DNA of 64,000 nucleotides from Billgrantia gudaonensis (lineage in GTDB: Bacteria > Pseudomonadota > Gammaproteobacteria > Pseudomonadales > Halomonadaceae): contig NZ_FNES01000006.1 in assembly GCF_900100195.1 (NCBI RefSeq), forward strand, positions 1 to 64,000. Reading direction: 5' to 3'. A model generated the notes under the pieces. It did no database searches. It was not told the origin of the DNA and saw nothing but the letters and a program-made list of their open reading frames with translations. Position numbers and translations under genes: made by a program. Shown one piece after another: positions 55,810 through 64,000 of the stretch (position 1 is its first letter; each line of letters starts with the position of its first letter).

Positions 55810-56328
55810 TCAACGACGTGGTTCGTCGCGGCCGATGAAATCGCCTTCCAGCGGCCCCTCGTGCCGGTCATCTCGAGCTCGGGATTCCGAACGCTCGCTC
55901 CCTGGCCTTGAGTCGTCGCTCTGCCAGCCGGCTTCACCGTTCGCGTACGTGGAGCGGCGGGCATGGGCCATGCCCCGTACGCCGAGGTTGAGGCGGGCCA
56001 ATACGCGTCCTACCAGGCGTCGTGCTCCGGGGATGACGCATATGAAGCCGAGCGCATCGGAAACGAACCCGGGGGCCATCAGCAGCGCACCGCCGAAGAT
56101 CAGGGCGGCGCCGGTCAGCAGTTCACTGGAAGGCACTTCGCCAAGCTCCAGCCGCTGGCGGGCGCGGGCGAAGGTGGCGGCGCCTTCGCGGCGGACCAGG
56201 TGCAGGCCGAGAAAGCCGGTGGCCAGTATCAGCCCCAATGTCGTCAGCAGGCCGATCTGGCCGCCGACGGAAAAGAGGATGACGAAATCGAGCAGGGCGA
56301 ACAGGGTGAAGAAGAGCAGGAAAGGCAT
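55810..56328 (-). CDS. fxsA: FxsA-family inner-membrane protein
   Basis: 172 residues with about four membrane spans in the first 110 residues; LLFFTLFALLDFVILFSVGGQIG and LLTGAALIFGGALLMAPGFVSDALGF are typical. The C-terminal 60 residues are charged and unstructured. FxsA lies next to groES in many Gammaproteobacteria, as here. Relatives affect phage F exclusion of T7 in E. coli. Confidence 0.9.
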   Translation of the reverse strand: MPFLLFFTLFALLDFVILFSVGGQIGLLTTLGLILATGFLGLHLVRREGAATFARARQRLELGEVPSSELLTGAALIFGGALLMAPGFVSDALGFICVIPGARRLVGRVLARLNLGVRGMAHARRSTYANGEAGWQSDDSRPGSERSESRARDDRHEGPLEGDFIGRDEPRR

Positions 56329-56592
56329 GAGGGCTCCTGACTGTCGGTTCCCCTCGACGTGGGGGTAACCCTGGGAAATTCAAGGTGCGAAATCAGCGCT
56401 GGGCGTCGACATGGGGTGGCGAGCAAATGATGCAGCGCACAATAAATGCTAGGCTGTGACTCAAGCTCGCTGCCTTGGCTGCCGATGAATGATGCCGATG
56501 GCAGCGGTGTTCCGTTCTCATTGCCATGCATCTCGTCTCACTGGGCGCCGGCAATCCATTTTCGTAGCGAATTTCAAGGACTGGGGGGAAAC

Positions 56593-57354
56593 ATGCAACT
56601 CGACAATCGCGTGATCGCCATTACCGGGGGGGCCCGTGGACTCGGTTTTGCCATGGCCGTGCGGCTGGGGCGCCAAGGCGCTCGGCTGGCACTGCTCGAT
56701 GTCGATCGCGAGGCACTCGACGAGGCGGTGACACGGCTGCACCAGGCGGACATCGAGGCGAGAGCCTTCGTGGTGGACGTCGCCGACGAAGCGTCGGTGC
56801 AGCAGGCGTTTGCCGACGTTGCCGAGACCCTGGGACCGGTCAGCGGGCTGGTCAACAACGCCGGCATCCTGCGCGATGCGTTGCTGGTCAAGGCGCGGGA
56901 CGGCAAGGTCGAGAAGCGGATGTCGCTCTCGCACTGGCAGCAGGTGATCGACGTCAACCTGACCGGCGTCTTCCTTTGCGGGCGCGAGGCGGCCACGCAG
57001 ATGATCGAGGCGGGCCATCAAGGGGTGATCGTCAACATCTCCAGCATCTCGCGGGCCGGCAACATGGGGCAGAGCAATTACGCCGCCGCCAAGGCGGCCG
57101 TGGTTTCGTTGACCACTACCTGGGCCAAGGAACTGGCGCGCTACGGCATTCGGGCGGGTGCGGTGGCACCGGGTTTCATCGAGACCGACATGACCGCCTC
57201 GATGCGCCAGGACATGCTCGACAAACTCACCGCCGGGGTGCCGTTGAAGCGGTTGGGGCAGCCGGAAGACATCGCCGAGAGCGTGGCTTTCATCTTCGCC
57301 AACGACTACTTCACCGGGCGTGTGATCGAGTGCGACGGCGGCCTGCGACTGTAA
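56593..57354 (+). CDS. Short-chain dehydrogenase/reductase (FabG-like)
   Basis: 253 residues. [12 protein letters not shown] is the NAD(P) motif, [11 protein letters not shown] the NAG motif, and [22 protein letters not shown] the serine, tyrosine and lysine of the active site. It reduces or oxidises a carbonyl compound, perhaps 3-oxoacyl-CoA/ACP. I start at ATG 56593, where the Rossmann fold begins, with a G-rich ribosome binding site. Confidence 0.9.
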   Translation: MQLDNRVIAITGGARGLGFAMAVRLGRQGARLALLDVDREALDEAVTRLHQADIEARAFVVDVADEASVQQAFADVAETLGPVSGLVNNAGILRDALLVKARDGKVEKRMSLSHWQQVIDVNLTGVFLCGREAATQMIEAGHQGVIVNISSISRAGNMGQSNYAAAKAAVVSLTTTWAKELARYGIRAGAVAPGFIETDMTASMRQDMLDKLTAGVPLKRLGQPEDIAESVAFIFANDYFTGRVIECDGGLRL

Positions 57355-57371
57355 GGCGGTTCCGGACGCAG

Positions 57372-57408
57372 CGACGCCGTCAGCCCTGGCTGACGGCGTC
57401 GTGGTTTT
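57372..57408 (+). terminator. Rho-independent terminator after the SDR gene
   Basis: CGACGCCGTCAGCC and GGCTGACGGCGTCG make a perfect 14-base stem with a two-base loop, followed by TGGTTTT. Confidence 0.9.
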
Positions 57409-57441
57409 GACCCGCGTACGGAGCGCTTGAGTCGCGCAATG

Positions 57442-57738
57442 TCAGAATTCGATCTGGTCGGCGATTCCCTCCACGGTGGCTGAGCCGATTCCGTTGACCC
57501 GAGTCAGGTCTTCGGGGCTTTCGAAGTCGCCGTTGGCATCGCGATCTTCGATGATCGCCGCCGCGCGGGTGGGGCCAATGCCTGGTAGCTCGGCCAGCAG
57601 CTCCGCGTCGGCGGTATTGACGTTGATGGGGGCCAGATCCTGGGCGATGCCCGGCGTAGCAAAGGTCAGCAGCATACCGAGCAACAAGCCCCCCACCAGC
57701 GCCTGCCCCTTGCGTTTCGTGGTCGATGATCCTTGCAT
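57442..57738 (-). CDS. ComEA-like helix-hairpin-helix protein
   Basis: 98 residues: a signal peptide (about 1-33, ending GIAQ) and two helix-hairpin-helix motifs (INVNTADAELLAELPGIGPTRAAAI and LTRVNGIGSATVEGI). It should bind DNA outside the cytoplasm, as ComEA does in transformation. I start at ATG 57738, which follows GGGAGGAG. Confidence 0.88.
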   Translation of the reverse strand: MQGSSTTKRKGQALVGGLLLGMLLTFATPGIAQDLAPINVNTADAELLAELPGIGPTRAAAIIEDRDANGDFESPEDLTRVNGIGSATVEGIADQIEF

Positions 57739-57902
57739 GACTCCTCCCTGTGGTAACGGCGGCGAAAGTGACACCCGGCTGGTGTCCTGCTTCAACCTAG
57801 CCGAGGCGGGCCTTGTCGAGTCGAGTCCCAGAACGCTCCGTTATGTAAGACATCTCTTATCGTTGCGCTGGCTTTCGTCCATTGGTGGTGTCCAACGACA
57901 CG

Positions 57903-57931
57903 CCCCGACCATGAAGTCGTCATGGTCGGGG
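57903..57931 (-). terminator. Hairpin terminator after phhB
   Basis: CCCCGACCATGA and TCATGGTCGGGG form a 12-base perfect stem, about 40 bp after the phhB stop codon. No clear U run is present. Confidence 0.75.
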
Positions 57932-57969
57932 CGGAGTCGAGACGTGCAGGGGCGGGAATCTCGGCGCGA

Positions 57970-58308
57970 TCAGTCGGCGACCTCGTCGGTACGGGCTGCC
58001 ATCACGAAGTCGTTCTTGTGCAGTCCCTTGATCTTGTGCGACCACCAGGTGACCGTGACCTTGCCCCATTCGGTGAGCAGTGCCGGATGGTGGCCGACTT
58101 CCTCGGCCAGGGCGCCCACGCGATTGGTGAAGTCGAGCGCCTGCTGGAAATCGTCGAACGTGAAGACGCGCTCCAGCTGTTGAACGCCGTCGCGCTCGAC
58201 CAGGCTCCAATCGGGGATGTCGCGACGATAGGTGGCGACTTCCTCATCGGTGACGCGGGGTGCGTCGATGCTGCAAGCCTCGCAGGATTGCCGTGCCAGT
58301 TGAGCCAT
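57970..58308 (-). CDS. phhB: 4a-hydroxytetrahydrobiopterin dehydratase (PCD/DCoH)
   Basis: 112 residues. [40 protein letters not shown] holds the family E-x-x-x-H-H-P motif. It recycles the pterin cofactor for phenylalanine hydroxylase, which is not in the window. GAGGAAA precedes the ATG. Confidence 0.93.
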   Translation of the reverse strand: MAQLARQSCEACSIDAPRVTDEEVATYRRDIPDWSLVERDGVQQLERVFTFDDFQQALDFTNRVGALAEEVGHHPALLTEWGKVTVTWWSHKIKGLHKNDFVMAARTDEVAD

Positions 58309-58487
58309 GGTGTTTCCTCATTGCCTGAGAGAGTGAAGCCTCCCGTCAGTTAAGGTCGTGCATGGAGCGCGGGCTCGTCAAGATCGGCAGCGTCATGCCG
58401 GCCGGGTGGGGTCGCCCCCCTGTCAGCAGCGCGAAACTGACCTAGTATGGGATAGGCGCAAAGCCACCGGCAGGGGTAACGACGCTG

Positions 58488-61400
58488 ATGCGATACCCGG
58501 CAGGCAAGACTGGCAAGACCCTCCCCGAGCTGAGATACGGCCACGCCCACTGCGGCGTGGGGGCCCTGGTCAGCCTGCGTGGCGCGGCGAGCCATGGCCT
58601 GGTCGCCGATGCCCTGCGCATGCTGCGCCACCTCGACCATCGCGGCGCGCGCGGGGCCGAGGAGAACACCGGCGACGGCGCGGGCCTGCTGCTGCAGGTG
58701 CCGCACCGCTTCTTCGCCGACGAGGTGCCCGGGCTGCCCGCGGCCGGCAGCTATGGCGTCGCCCAGTGCTTTCTGCCCCGCGACGCCTCGCATCGCCACG
58801 CCATCCAGCGCCTGATGGAAGAGGCCGCCACCGATCTCGGCCATCGCCTGCTGGCCTGGCGACGGGTGCCCACCGACAACCGCGGCCTGGGGCGTACGGC
58901 GCTCGACTCCGAACCGGTGGTGATGCAGGCCTTTTTCGCCCCCGAGACAGCCCTCGCCTCCGAGGCACTGGACGTCGCCCTCTACGTGCTGCGCTGCGAG
59001 ATCCAGAACCGCGTGCGCGACCGCGGGCTGTGCGGTGAAGGCGCCGAGCTCTTCTATCTGTGCAGCCTCGATCGGCGCCGGATCGTCTACAAGGGGCTTT
59101 TGACCTGCGACCAGTTGGGTACCTATTATCCCGATCTGCGCGACGACCGGCTGGAAAGCGCCCTGGTACTGGTTCATTCGCGCTTCTCCACCAACACCCT
59201 GGGGGCCTGGGAGCTGGCCCACCCCTACCGCACCTTGGTGCACAACGGTGAGTTCAATACCCTGCGCGGCAACGTCAACTGGATGCGGGCGCGGGAAGCG
59301 CGGTTGGCGAGTCCGCGCTTGGGCGAGGCCATCGAGCGCATCAAGCCCGTGCTCGCCGAGAACGAGCAGAGCGACTCCGCCGACTTCGACCACGTGCTGG
59401 AGCTGTTGCTGGCCGGCGGACGTTCGCTGCCCCATGCGCTGCGCCTGCTGATTCCCGAGGCCTGGGAGAAGGACGCGCAGATGGCGCCGCAACGCCGCGC
59501 CTTCTACGACTACCACGCCACGCTGATGGAACCCTGGGACGGGCCGGCGCTGGTGGTGGCCACTGACGGCGAGAGCGTGGGCGCGGTCATCGACCGCAAC
59601 GGTCTTCGCCCCTGTCGCTACTGCGTGACCCGCGACGATACTCTGATCATGGCCAGCGAGAGCGGGACTCTGGACACCCCGGTCGGTGACATCGTCACCC
59701 AGGGGCGGCTGCATCCCGGCCAACTGTTGCTCGCCGACACTCGCGAAGGGCGGCTGGTGCCCGAAGCGGAGGTCTTCGACCGTCTGACTCGTGCCGCTCC
59801 CTACGGCGAATGGCTGGCCCGGCACCGGGTGGCGCTCGACGATCTCGCCGCGGTCGCTCCCCAGCCCGCCATAGAGCCTCTCGACCCAGCGACGCTCACC
59901 GCCCACCAATGCGCCTTCGGTTACACCCTGGAGGGGCTGCGCGTGCTGCTCGGCCCCATGGCCGAGTCCGGCAAGGATCCACTGGGCGCCATGGGCAACG
60001 ACGCGCCGTTGGCGGTTCTCTCGGCGCAGCGCAAGCCGCTCTTCGCCTATTTCCACCAGCTCTTCGCCCAAGTGACCAACCCGCCACTGGACTACCTGCG
60101 CGAAGCGCTGGTCACCTCGCTCTCCGCGCACCTCGGCGCGCAGCAGAACCTGCTCGCCGAGACGCCCGAGCACTGTCGGCGCCTGCGCCTCGACAGTCCC
60201 ATCCTCGACGACCGCGAGTTCGTCACCCTGGCCGCTCTCGACCGCGACGGGCTGGTGGTGCACACCCTCGACGCCACCCAGCCGCCCGGTGAGTCCCTGG
60301 CCGATGGCATCGACCGGTTGCGCGACGAGGCCGAGGCCGCCGTGGATGCCGGTTCCACTCTGTTGGTACTCGACGACCGGCGCGTGGGGCCCGCACGGGC
60401 GGCGATGCCCTCGCTGCTCGCCGTAGGGGCCGTCCACCACGGCCTGATCCGCGCCGGCAAGCGCACCCGCGCCTCGCTGGTACTGGCCAGCGGCGAGCCC
60501 TACGCCGTGCATCATTTCTGTACCCTGGTAGGCTACGGCGCCGATGCCGTCTATCCGTGGCTCGCCTACCGCAGCCTGGAGCGGTTGCAGGCGGACGGGG
60601 CGCTGGCCGACGTCACCGATGCCGGCGCGGCGTGCCGCGCCTACCGAGCGGCCCTCGAGGATGGTCTGCTCAAGACGATGGCCAAGATGGGCATCTCCAC
60701 CCTGGAGAGCTACAAGGGGGCGCAGGTCTTCGAGTGCATCGGCCTGGACCGCGAACTGGTCGACGACTGCTTCGCCGGCACCCCGGCGCACCTGTCCGGG
60801 GTGGGGCTCGCTACCCTCGAGGCGGAGGTCGTCAAGGCCCACGCAGAAGCCTACGGCGAGCGCATCGTGGGCAGCCTGCAACTGACACAGGGCGGCGATT
60901 TCTACTGGCGTCGCGACGGTGAGTGGCACCAGTGGAACCCTCGAACCATCGGCTACCTACAGCAGGCGGCGCGTCACGGCGATGCGGAGAGCTACCGCCG
61001 CTTCGCCGAGCTGGCCAACGCCCCGGCGCCCAGCCTGCAGACGCTGCGCGGCCTGCTCGCCTTCGATGTCGAGGGCGACGTGACCGCCAGCCGGTCCATT
61101 CCCCTCGATGAGGTCGAGCCGGTGGAGGCGATTCTGCCGCGCTTCGGCACCGGCTCGATGTCTTTCGGTGCGCTGTCCCGCGAGGCCCACGAGGCGATGG
61201 CGATCGCCATGAACCGCATCGGCGGCAAGGCCGGCAGCGGCGAGGGGGGCGAGCAAGTCGAGCGTTTCGGCACCGAGGCGGAAAACTCCATGAAGCAGTG
61301 CGCTTCGGGGCGCTTCGGCGTCACCGCCCACTATCTGGCCAATGCCCGTCAGATCGAGATCAAGATGGCCCAGGGCGCCAAACCGGGTGAGGGCGGCGAA

Positions 61401-63035
61401 CTGCCGGGCGGCAAGGTCGATGCGGCCATCGCCGAGGTACGCTTCACGGTGCCCGGGGTGGGGCTGATCTCGCCGCCGCCTCACCACGACATCTACTCCA
61501 TCGAGGATCTCGCCCAGCTGATCCACGACCTCAAGTGCGCCAACCCCGACGCCGAGATCCACGTCAAGCTGGTCTCCAAGGCCAACGTCGGCACCATCGC
61601 CGCCGGCGTGGCCAAGGCGCGGGCCGATGCGGTGCTGATCTCCGGCGACGCCGGCGGCACCGGGGCGGCCAAGAAGACCTCGATCAAGCACACCGGCACG
61701 CCTTGGGAGCTGGGGCTGGCCGAGACCCACCGCGTGCTGATGGCCAACGACCTGCGCTCGCGCATCAGCTTGCGCGTCGACGGTGGAATGAAGACCGGTC
61801 GCGACGTGGCGATCGCCGCGCTGCTGGGCGCCGAGGAGTTCGGCTTCGGCACCGCTCCCATGGTGGTGGTGGGCTGCTTGCTGCTGCGCAAATGCCACTG
61901 CAACACCTGCTCGGTGGGAGTGGCGACCCAGGATCCCGAGCTGCGCGCGCGTTTCGACGGCGCCCCCGAGCACATCGTCACCTACCTGCGTTTCGTCGCC
62001 GAGGAGCTGCGCGAGATCATGGCCACGCTGGGTTTCGCCACGCTCCGCGAGATGATCGGGCGGGTCGACCGGCTGCGCCAACGCGAAGTGAGCCACTCAC
62101 GCGGTATCGACATCGATGTCGGCGAGTTGCTCGCTGGCGTGGCATCGAGCGACACGCCCTACAAGGTGCGCGAGCAGAACCACCAGCTCGGCGACAAGCT
62201 CGATCGGCGCCTGATCGCCGAGTCGGCGCCGGCGTTCGAGCGCGGCGAAGCGGTGCGCCTCGAGGCGCCGGTGTGCAACCGCGACCGCAGCGTCGGCACG
62301 TTGCTGTCGTCGGCGCTGGTCAAGCGCTACGGCGCCCAACTGCCACCCGACGATACCTTGGAGGTGCGACTGACCGGCACCGCCGGCCAGAGCTTCGGCG
62401 CTTTCGTCGCCCGCGGCATCAGCCTGCACCTCACCGGCGAGGCCAACGACTACGTCGGCAAGGGGCTCTCGGGCGGGCGGCTCAGCGTGCGTACCCCGCC
62501 AGCGGCCGGCTTTGCTGCCGGCGACAACGTGATCGTCGGCAACGTGGCGCTGTTCGGGGCCACCGGCGGCGAGGCTTACGTCAACGGCCTGGCCGGCGAA
62601 CGCTTCTGCGTGCGCAACTCCGGGGCGCTTGCCGTGGTGGAGGGGATCGGCGACCACGGTTGCGAGTACATGACCGGCGGCGTGGCATTGATCCTCGGCC
62701 CCTGCGGCAAGAACTTCGCCGCGGGAATGAGCGGTGGCGAAGCCTACCTGCTCGATGACACGGGCGACCTGGCGGAGCGGGTCAACCCCGAGCGCGTCGC
62801 CCTCGAGGCCGTGAGCGAACCCCGCGACATCGCCCTGATCCGGCGCCTGCTGGAGAACCACTTGGCCTATACGGGAAGCGCGCGTGCAGCGGCGCTGCTC
62901 GACGACTGGCCCACCGCCGTGGCGCGGTTGGTCAAGGTGGTGCCCGAGGCCTATGCCGAGGTGGTCGATCGCGAACTCGCTCGCGGGCGCGACATTCGCG
63001 TCGGCCCGCCGGCGCCGGCCCGGGAGGTGGCCTGA
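58488..63035 (+). CDS. gltB: Glutamate synthase (NADPH), large subunit
   Basis: 1515 residues. The N-terminal amidotransferase begins with C22 of CGVGA after a 21-residue propeptide. The FMN domain (GTGSMSFGALSREAHEA near 885) and the 3Fe-4S cysteine cluster (CHCNTC near 1136) are intact, and a GXGXG-repeat C-terminus follows. It turns glutamine and 2-oxoglutarate into two glutamates. It overlaps gltD by TGATG. Confidence 0.98.
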   Translation: MRYPAGKTGKTLPELRYGHAHCGVGALVSLRGAASHGLVADALRMLRHLDHRGARGAEENTGDGAGLLLQVPHRFFADEVPGLPAAGSYGVAQCFLPRDASHRHAIQRLMEEAATDLGHRLLAWRRVPTDNRGLGRTALDSEPVVMQAFFAPETALASEALDVALYVLRCEIQNRVRDRGLCGEGAELFYLCSLDRRRIVYKGLLTCDQLGTYYPDLRDDRLESALVLVHSRFSTNTLGAWELAHPYRTLVHNGEFNTLRGNVNWMRAREARLASPRLGEAIERIKPVLAENEQSDSADFDHVLELLLAGGRSLPHALRLLIPEAWEKDAQMAPQRRAFYDYHATLMEPWDGPALVVATDGESVGAVIDRNGLRPCRYCVTRDDTLIMASESGTLDTPVGDIVTQGRLHPGQLLLADTREGRLVPEAEVFDRLTRAAPYGEWLARHRVALDDLAAVAPQPAIEPLDPATLTAHQCAFGYTLEGLRVLLGPMAESGKDPLGAMGNDAPLAVLSAQRKPLFAYFHQLFAQVTNPPLDYLREALVTSLSAHLGAQQNLLAETPEHCRRLRLDSPILDDREFVTLAALDRDGLVVHTLDATQPPGESLADGIDRLRDEAEAAVDAGSTLLVLDDRRVGPARAAMPSLLAVGAVHHGLIRAGKRTRASLVLASGEPYAVHHFCTLVGYGADAVYPWLAYRSLERLQADGALADVTDAGAACRAYRAALEDGLLKTMAKMGISTLESYKGAQVFECIGLDRELVDDCFAGTPAHLSGVGLATLEAEVVKAHAEAYGERIVGSLQLTQGGDFYWRRDGEWHQWNPRTIGYLQQAARHGDAESYRRFAELANAPAPSLQTLRGLLAFDVEGDVTASRSIPLDEVEPVEAILPRFGTGSMSFGALSREAHEAMAIAMNRIGGKAGSGEGGEQVERFGTEAENSMKQCASGRFGVTAHYLANARQIEIKMAQGAKPGEGGELPGGKVDAAIAEVRFTVPGVGLISPPPHHDIYSIEDLAQLIHDLKCANPDAEIHVKLVSKANVGTIAAGVAKARADAVLISGDAGGTGAAKKTSIKHTGTPWELGLAETHRVLMANDLRSRISLRVDGGMKTGRDVAIAALLGAEEFGFGTAPMVVVGCLLLRKCHCNTCSVGVATQDPELRARFDGAPEHIVTYLRFVAEELREIMATLGFATLREMIGRVDRLRQREVSHSRGIDIDVGELLAGVASSDTPYKVREQNHQLGDKLDRRLIAESAPAFERGEAVRLEAPVCNRDRSVGTLLSSALVKRYGAQLPPDDTLEVRLTGTAGQSFGAFVARGISLHLTGEANDYVGKGLSGGRLSVRTPPAAGFAAGDNVIVGNVALFGATGGEAYVNGLAGERFCVRNSGALAVVEGIGDHGCEYMTGGVALILGPCGKNFAAGMSGGEAYLLDDTGDLAERVNPERVALEAVSEPRDIALIRRLLENHLAYTGSARAAALLDDWPTAVARLVKVVPEAYAEVVDRELARGRDIRVGPPAPAREVA

Positions 63036-64000
63036 TGGACGAGAACCATCCCGACGGTTATCTCAAGCACCCGCGCGAGCCCATCGGCAAGCGCGCCCCC
63101 CGCGAGCGCATCGGCGACTACCGCGAGATCTACGCGCCGAGCTGGCGCGAGGAGCACCTTCGCGAGCAGGGCGAGCGCTGCATGGACTGCGGCGTGCCCG
63201 CCTGCATGGGTGGCTGTCCCATCGGTAATCTGATTCCGGACTGGAACGATCTGGTCTACCGCGACCGCTGGCGCGAGGCGCTCGACCGCCTGCATGCCAC
63301 CAACAACTTTCCCGAATTCACCGGCTATACCTGTCCGGCGCCCTGCGAGCCGGCCTGCACGCTGGCCTACAATGCCGACGCCGTGGCCATCAAGAGCCTC
63401 GAGCGGGCGATCGTCGACCGCGGCTGGGAGCGCGGCTGGATCCGCCCCGAGCCACCGGCGCGGCGCACCGGCAAGCAGGTCGCCGTGGTGGGCAGCGGCC
63501 CGGCGGGACTGGCCTGCGCCCAGCAGCTCAACCGCGCCGGCCACGCGGTGACGGTGTTCGAGCGCGACGAGGCGCTGGGCGGCCTGATGACCCTGGGCAT
63601 TCCCGACTTCAAGTTCGCCAAGCACCAGGTCGAACGGCGGCTCGAGCAGCTGCACGGCGAGGGCATCGCCTTTCGCACCGGCGTCGAGGTGGGCCGCGAT
63701 CTCGCGCTCGCCGCGCTGCGCGGGCGCTACGATGCGGTATGCCTGGCGACCGGCGCCCAGCGCCACCGCGACGTGGCGATTCCCGGTCGCGAGCTGGCCG
63801 GCATCCACTTCGGCATGGCCTACCTCACCGCCGAGAATCGCCGCCAGGCGGGGCGGGAAGGGGCCGTGATCGACGCGCGGGGCAAGCGGGTGGTGGTGCT
63901 CGGCGGCGGCGATACCGGTGCCGATTGCGTGGCCACGGCGCACCGCCAGGGGGCGGCGGACGTGGCGCAGATCAGCGTGCGCGACCAGCCGCCGCTCGAG
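63035..64000 (+). CDS. gltD: Glutamate synthase, small subunit (partial, runs off the end)
   Basis: 322 residues in view, start complete, end missing. CMDCGVPACMGGCP and CPAPCEPAC bind the Fe-S clusters; GSGPAGLACAQQL is the FAD motif and GGGDTGADC the NADPH motif. It feeds electrons from NADPH to GltB. The full family length is about 470 residues, so roughly a third is outside. Confidence 0.97.
   Translation, partial: MDENHPDGYLKHPREPIGKRAPRERIGDYREIYAPSWREEHLREQGERCMDCGVPACMGGCPIGNLIPDWNDLVYRDRWREALDRLHATNNFPEFTGYTCPAPCEPACTLAYNADAVAIKSLERAIVDRGWERGWIRPEPPARRTGKQVAVVGSGPAGLACAQQLNRAGHAVTVFERDEALGGLMTLGIPDFKFAKHQVERRLEQLHGEGIAFRTGVEVGRDLALAALRGRYDAVCLATGAQRHRDVAIPGRELAGIHFGMAYLTAENRRQAGREGAVIDARGKRVVVLGGGDTGADCVATAHRQGAADVAQISVRDQPPLE

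Noticed and set aside
58350-60929. Minus-strand open frame of 859 codons opposite gltB
   Set aside because: Antisense shadow of gltB, no motif, and gltB is intact through this stretch.

Overview
The window is about 54 kb of high-G+C (roughly 65% by eye) gammaproteobacterial chromosome behind a distinctly AT-rich accessory segment at positions 1 to about 9700. Gene content and order (fxsA next to heat-shock-driven groES-groEL, gltB-gltD, trmJ, a complete liu leucine-degradation operon, tupBCA, many halotolerant-type enzymes) suggest a Halomonas-like member of the Halomonadaceae. That assignment is inference from gene content; no rRNA or marker gene proves it.

Region 1 (1-8357, possibly to about 10200) is the exceptional part. 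A complete IS3-family element (1-1211) sits against an 18-base remnant of an integron recombination site. A 1910-residue protein follows, with an N-terminal Cap4/DUF4297-type nuclease motif, a STAND-type P-loop ATPase and a very long helical C-terminal half: an Avs-like anti-phage protein. Three attC-like sites, all in one orientation, separate this gene from a small membrane protein, a glutathione transferase and a CYTH protein. I read this as a piece of an integron cassette array (no integrase in view) in which an unusually large cassette (about 5.9 kb) carries the defence gene. An SdpI-family protein, a VOC/glyoxalase protein and a LysE exporter follow and may be the tail of the array or ordinary flank.

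Region 2 (10.9-25 kb): a membrane diguanylate cyclase; the leucine/isovalerate operon liuA-liuB-liuC-liuD-mvaB (minus strand) with a LiuR-like palindrome in its promoter, an extra palindrome before mvaB, and two kinds of 7-bp repeat array in its internal gaps; an SbtA-type transporter with a divergent LysR regulator; the tungstate ABC transporter tupBCA.

Region 3 (25-37.6 kb): a one-component regulator divergent from tup; a 2-oxoacid/acetoin-type dehydrogenase E1 pair with a free-standing lipoyl domain and a lipoate-ligase-like protein but no E2 or E3; a NYN nuclease; a methyltransferase; a secreted alpha/beta hydrolase; a NemR-like repressor with its operator next to a truncated haemoglobin; DUF503, tag, a periplasmic glycerophosphodiester phosphodiesterase and a metallo-beta-lactamase-fold protein.

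Region 4 (37.7-52.4 kb): a redox-flavoured cluster (flavin monooxygenase, OsmC, duplicated DUF4242 protein, BTAD/SARP-like regulator, cysteine synthase-glutaredoxin fusion, AhpD-like protein), an MFS transporter, then a tight operon with two histone-deacetylase-fold amidohydrolases, RidA, an ornithine-cyclodeaminase-family enzyme and a class IV aminotransferase.

Region 5 (52.6-64 kb): housekeeping genes trmJ, groL, groS with a sigma-32 promoter, fxsA, an SDR, a ComEA-like HhH protein, phhB, gltB and the start of gltD, which runs off the end.
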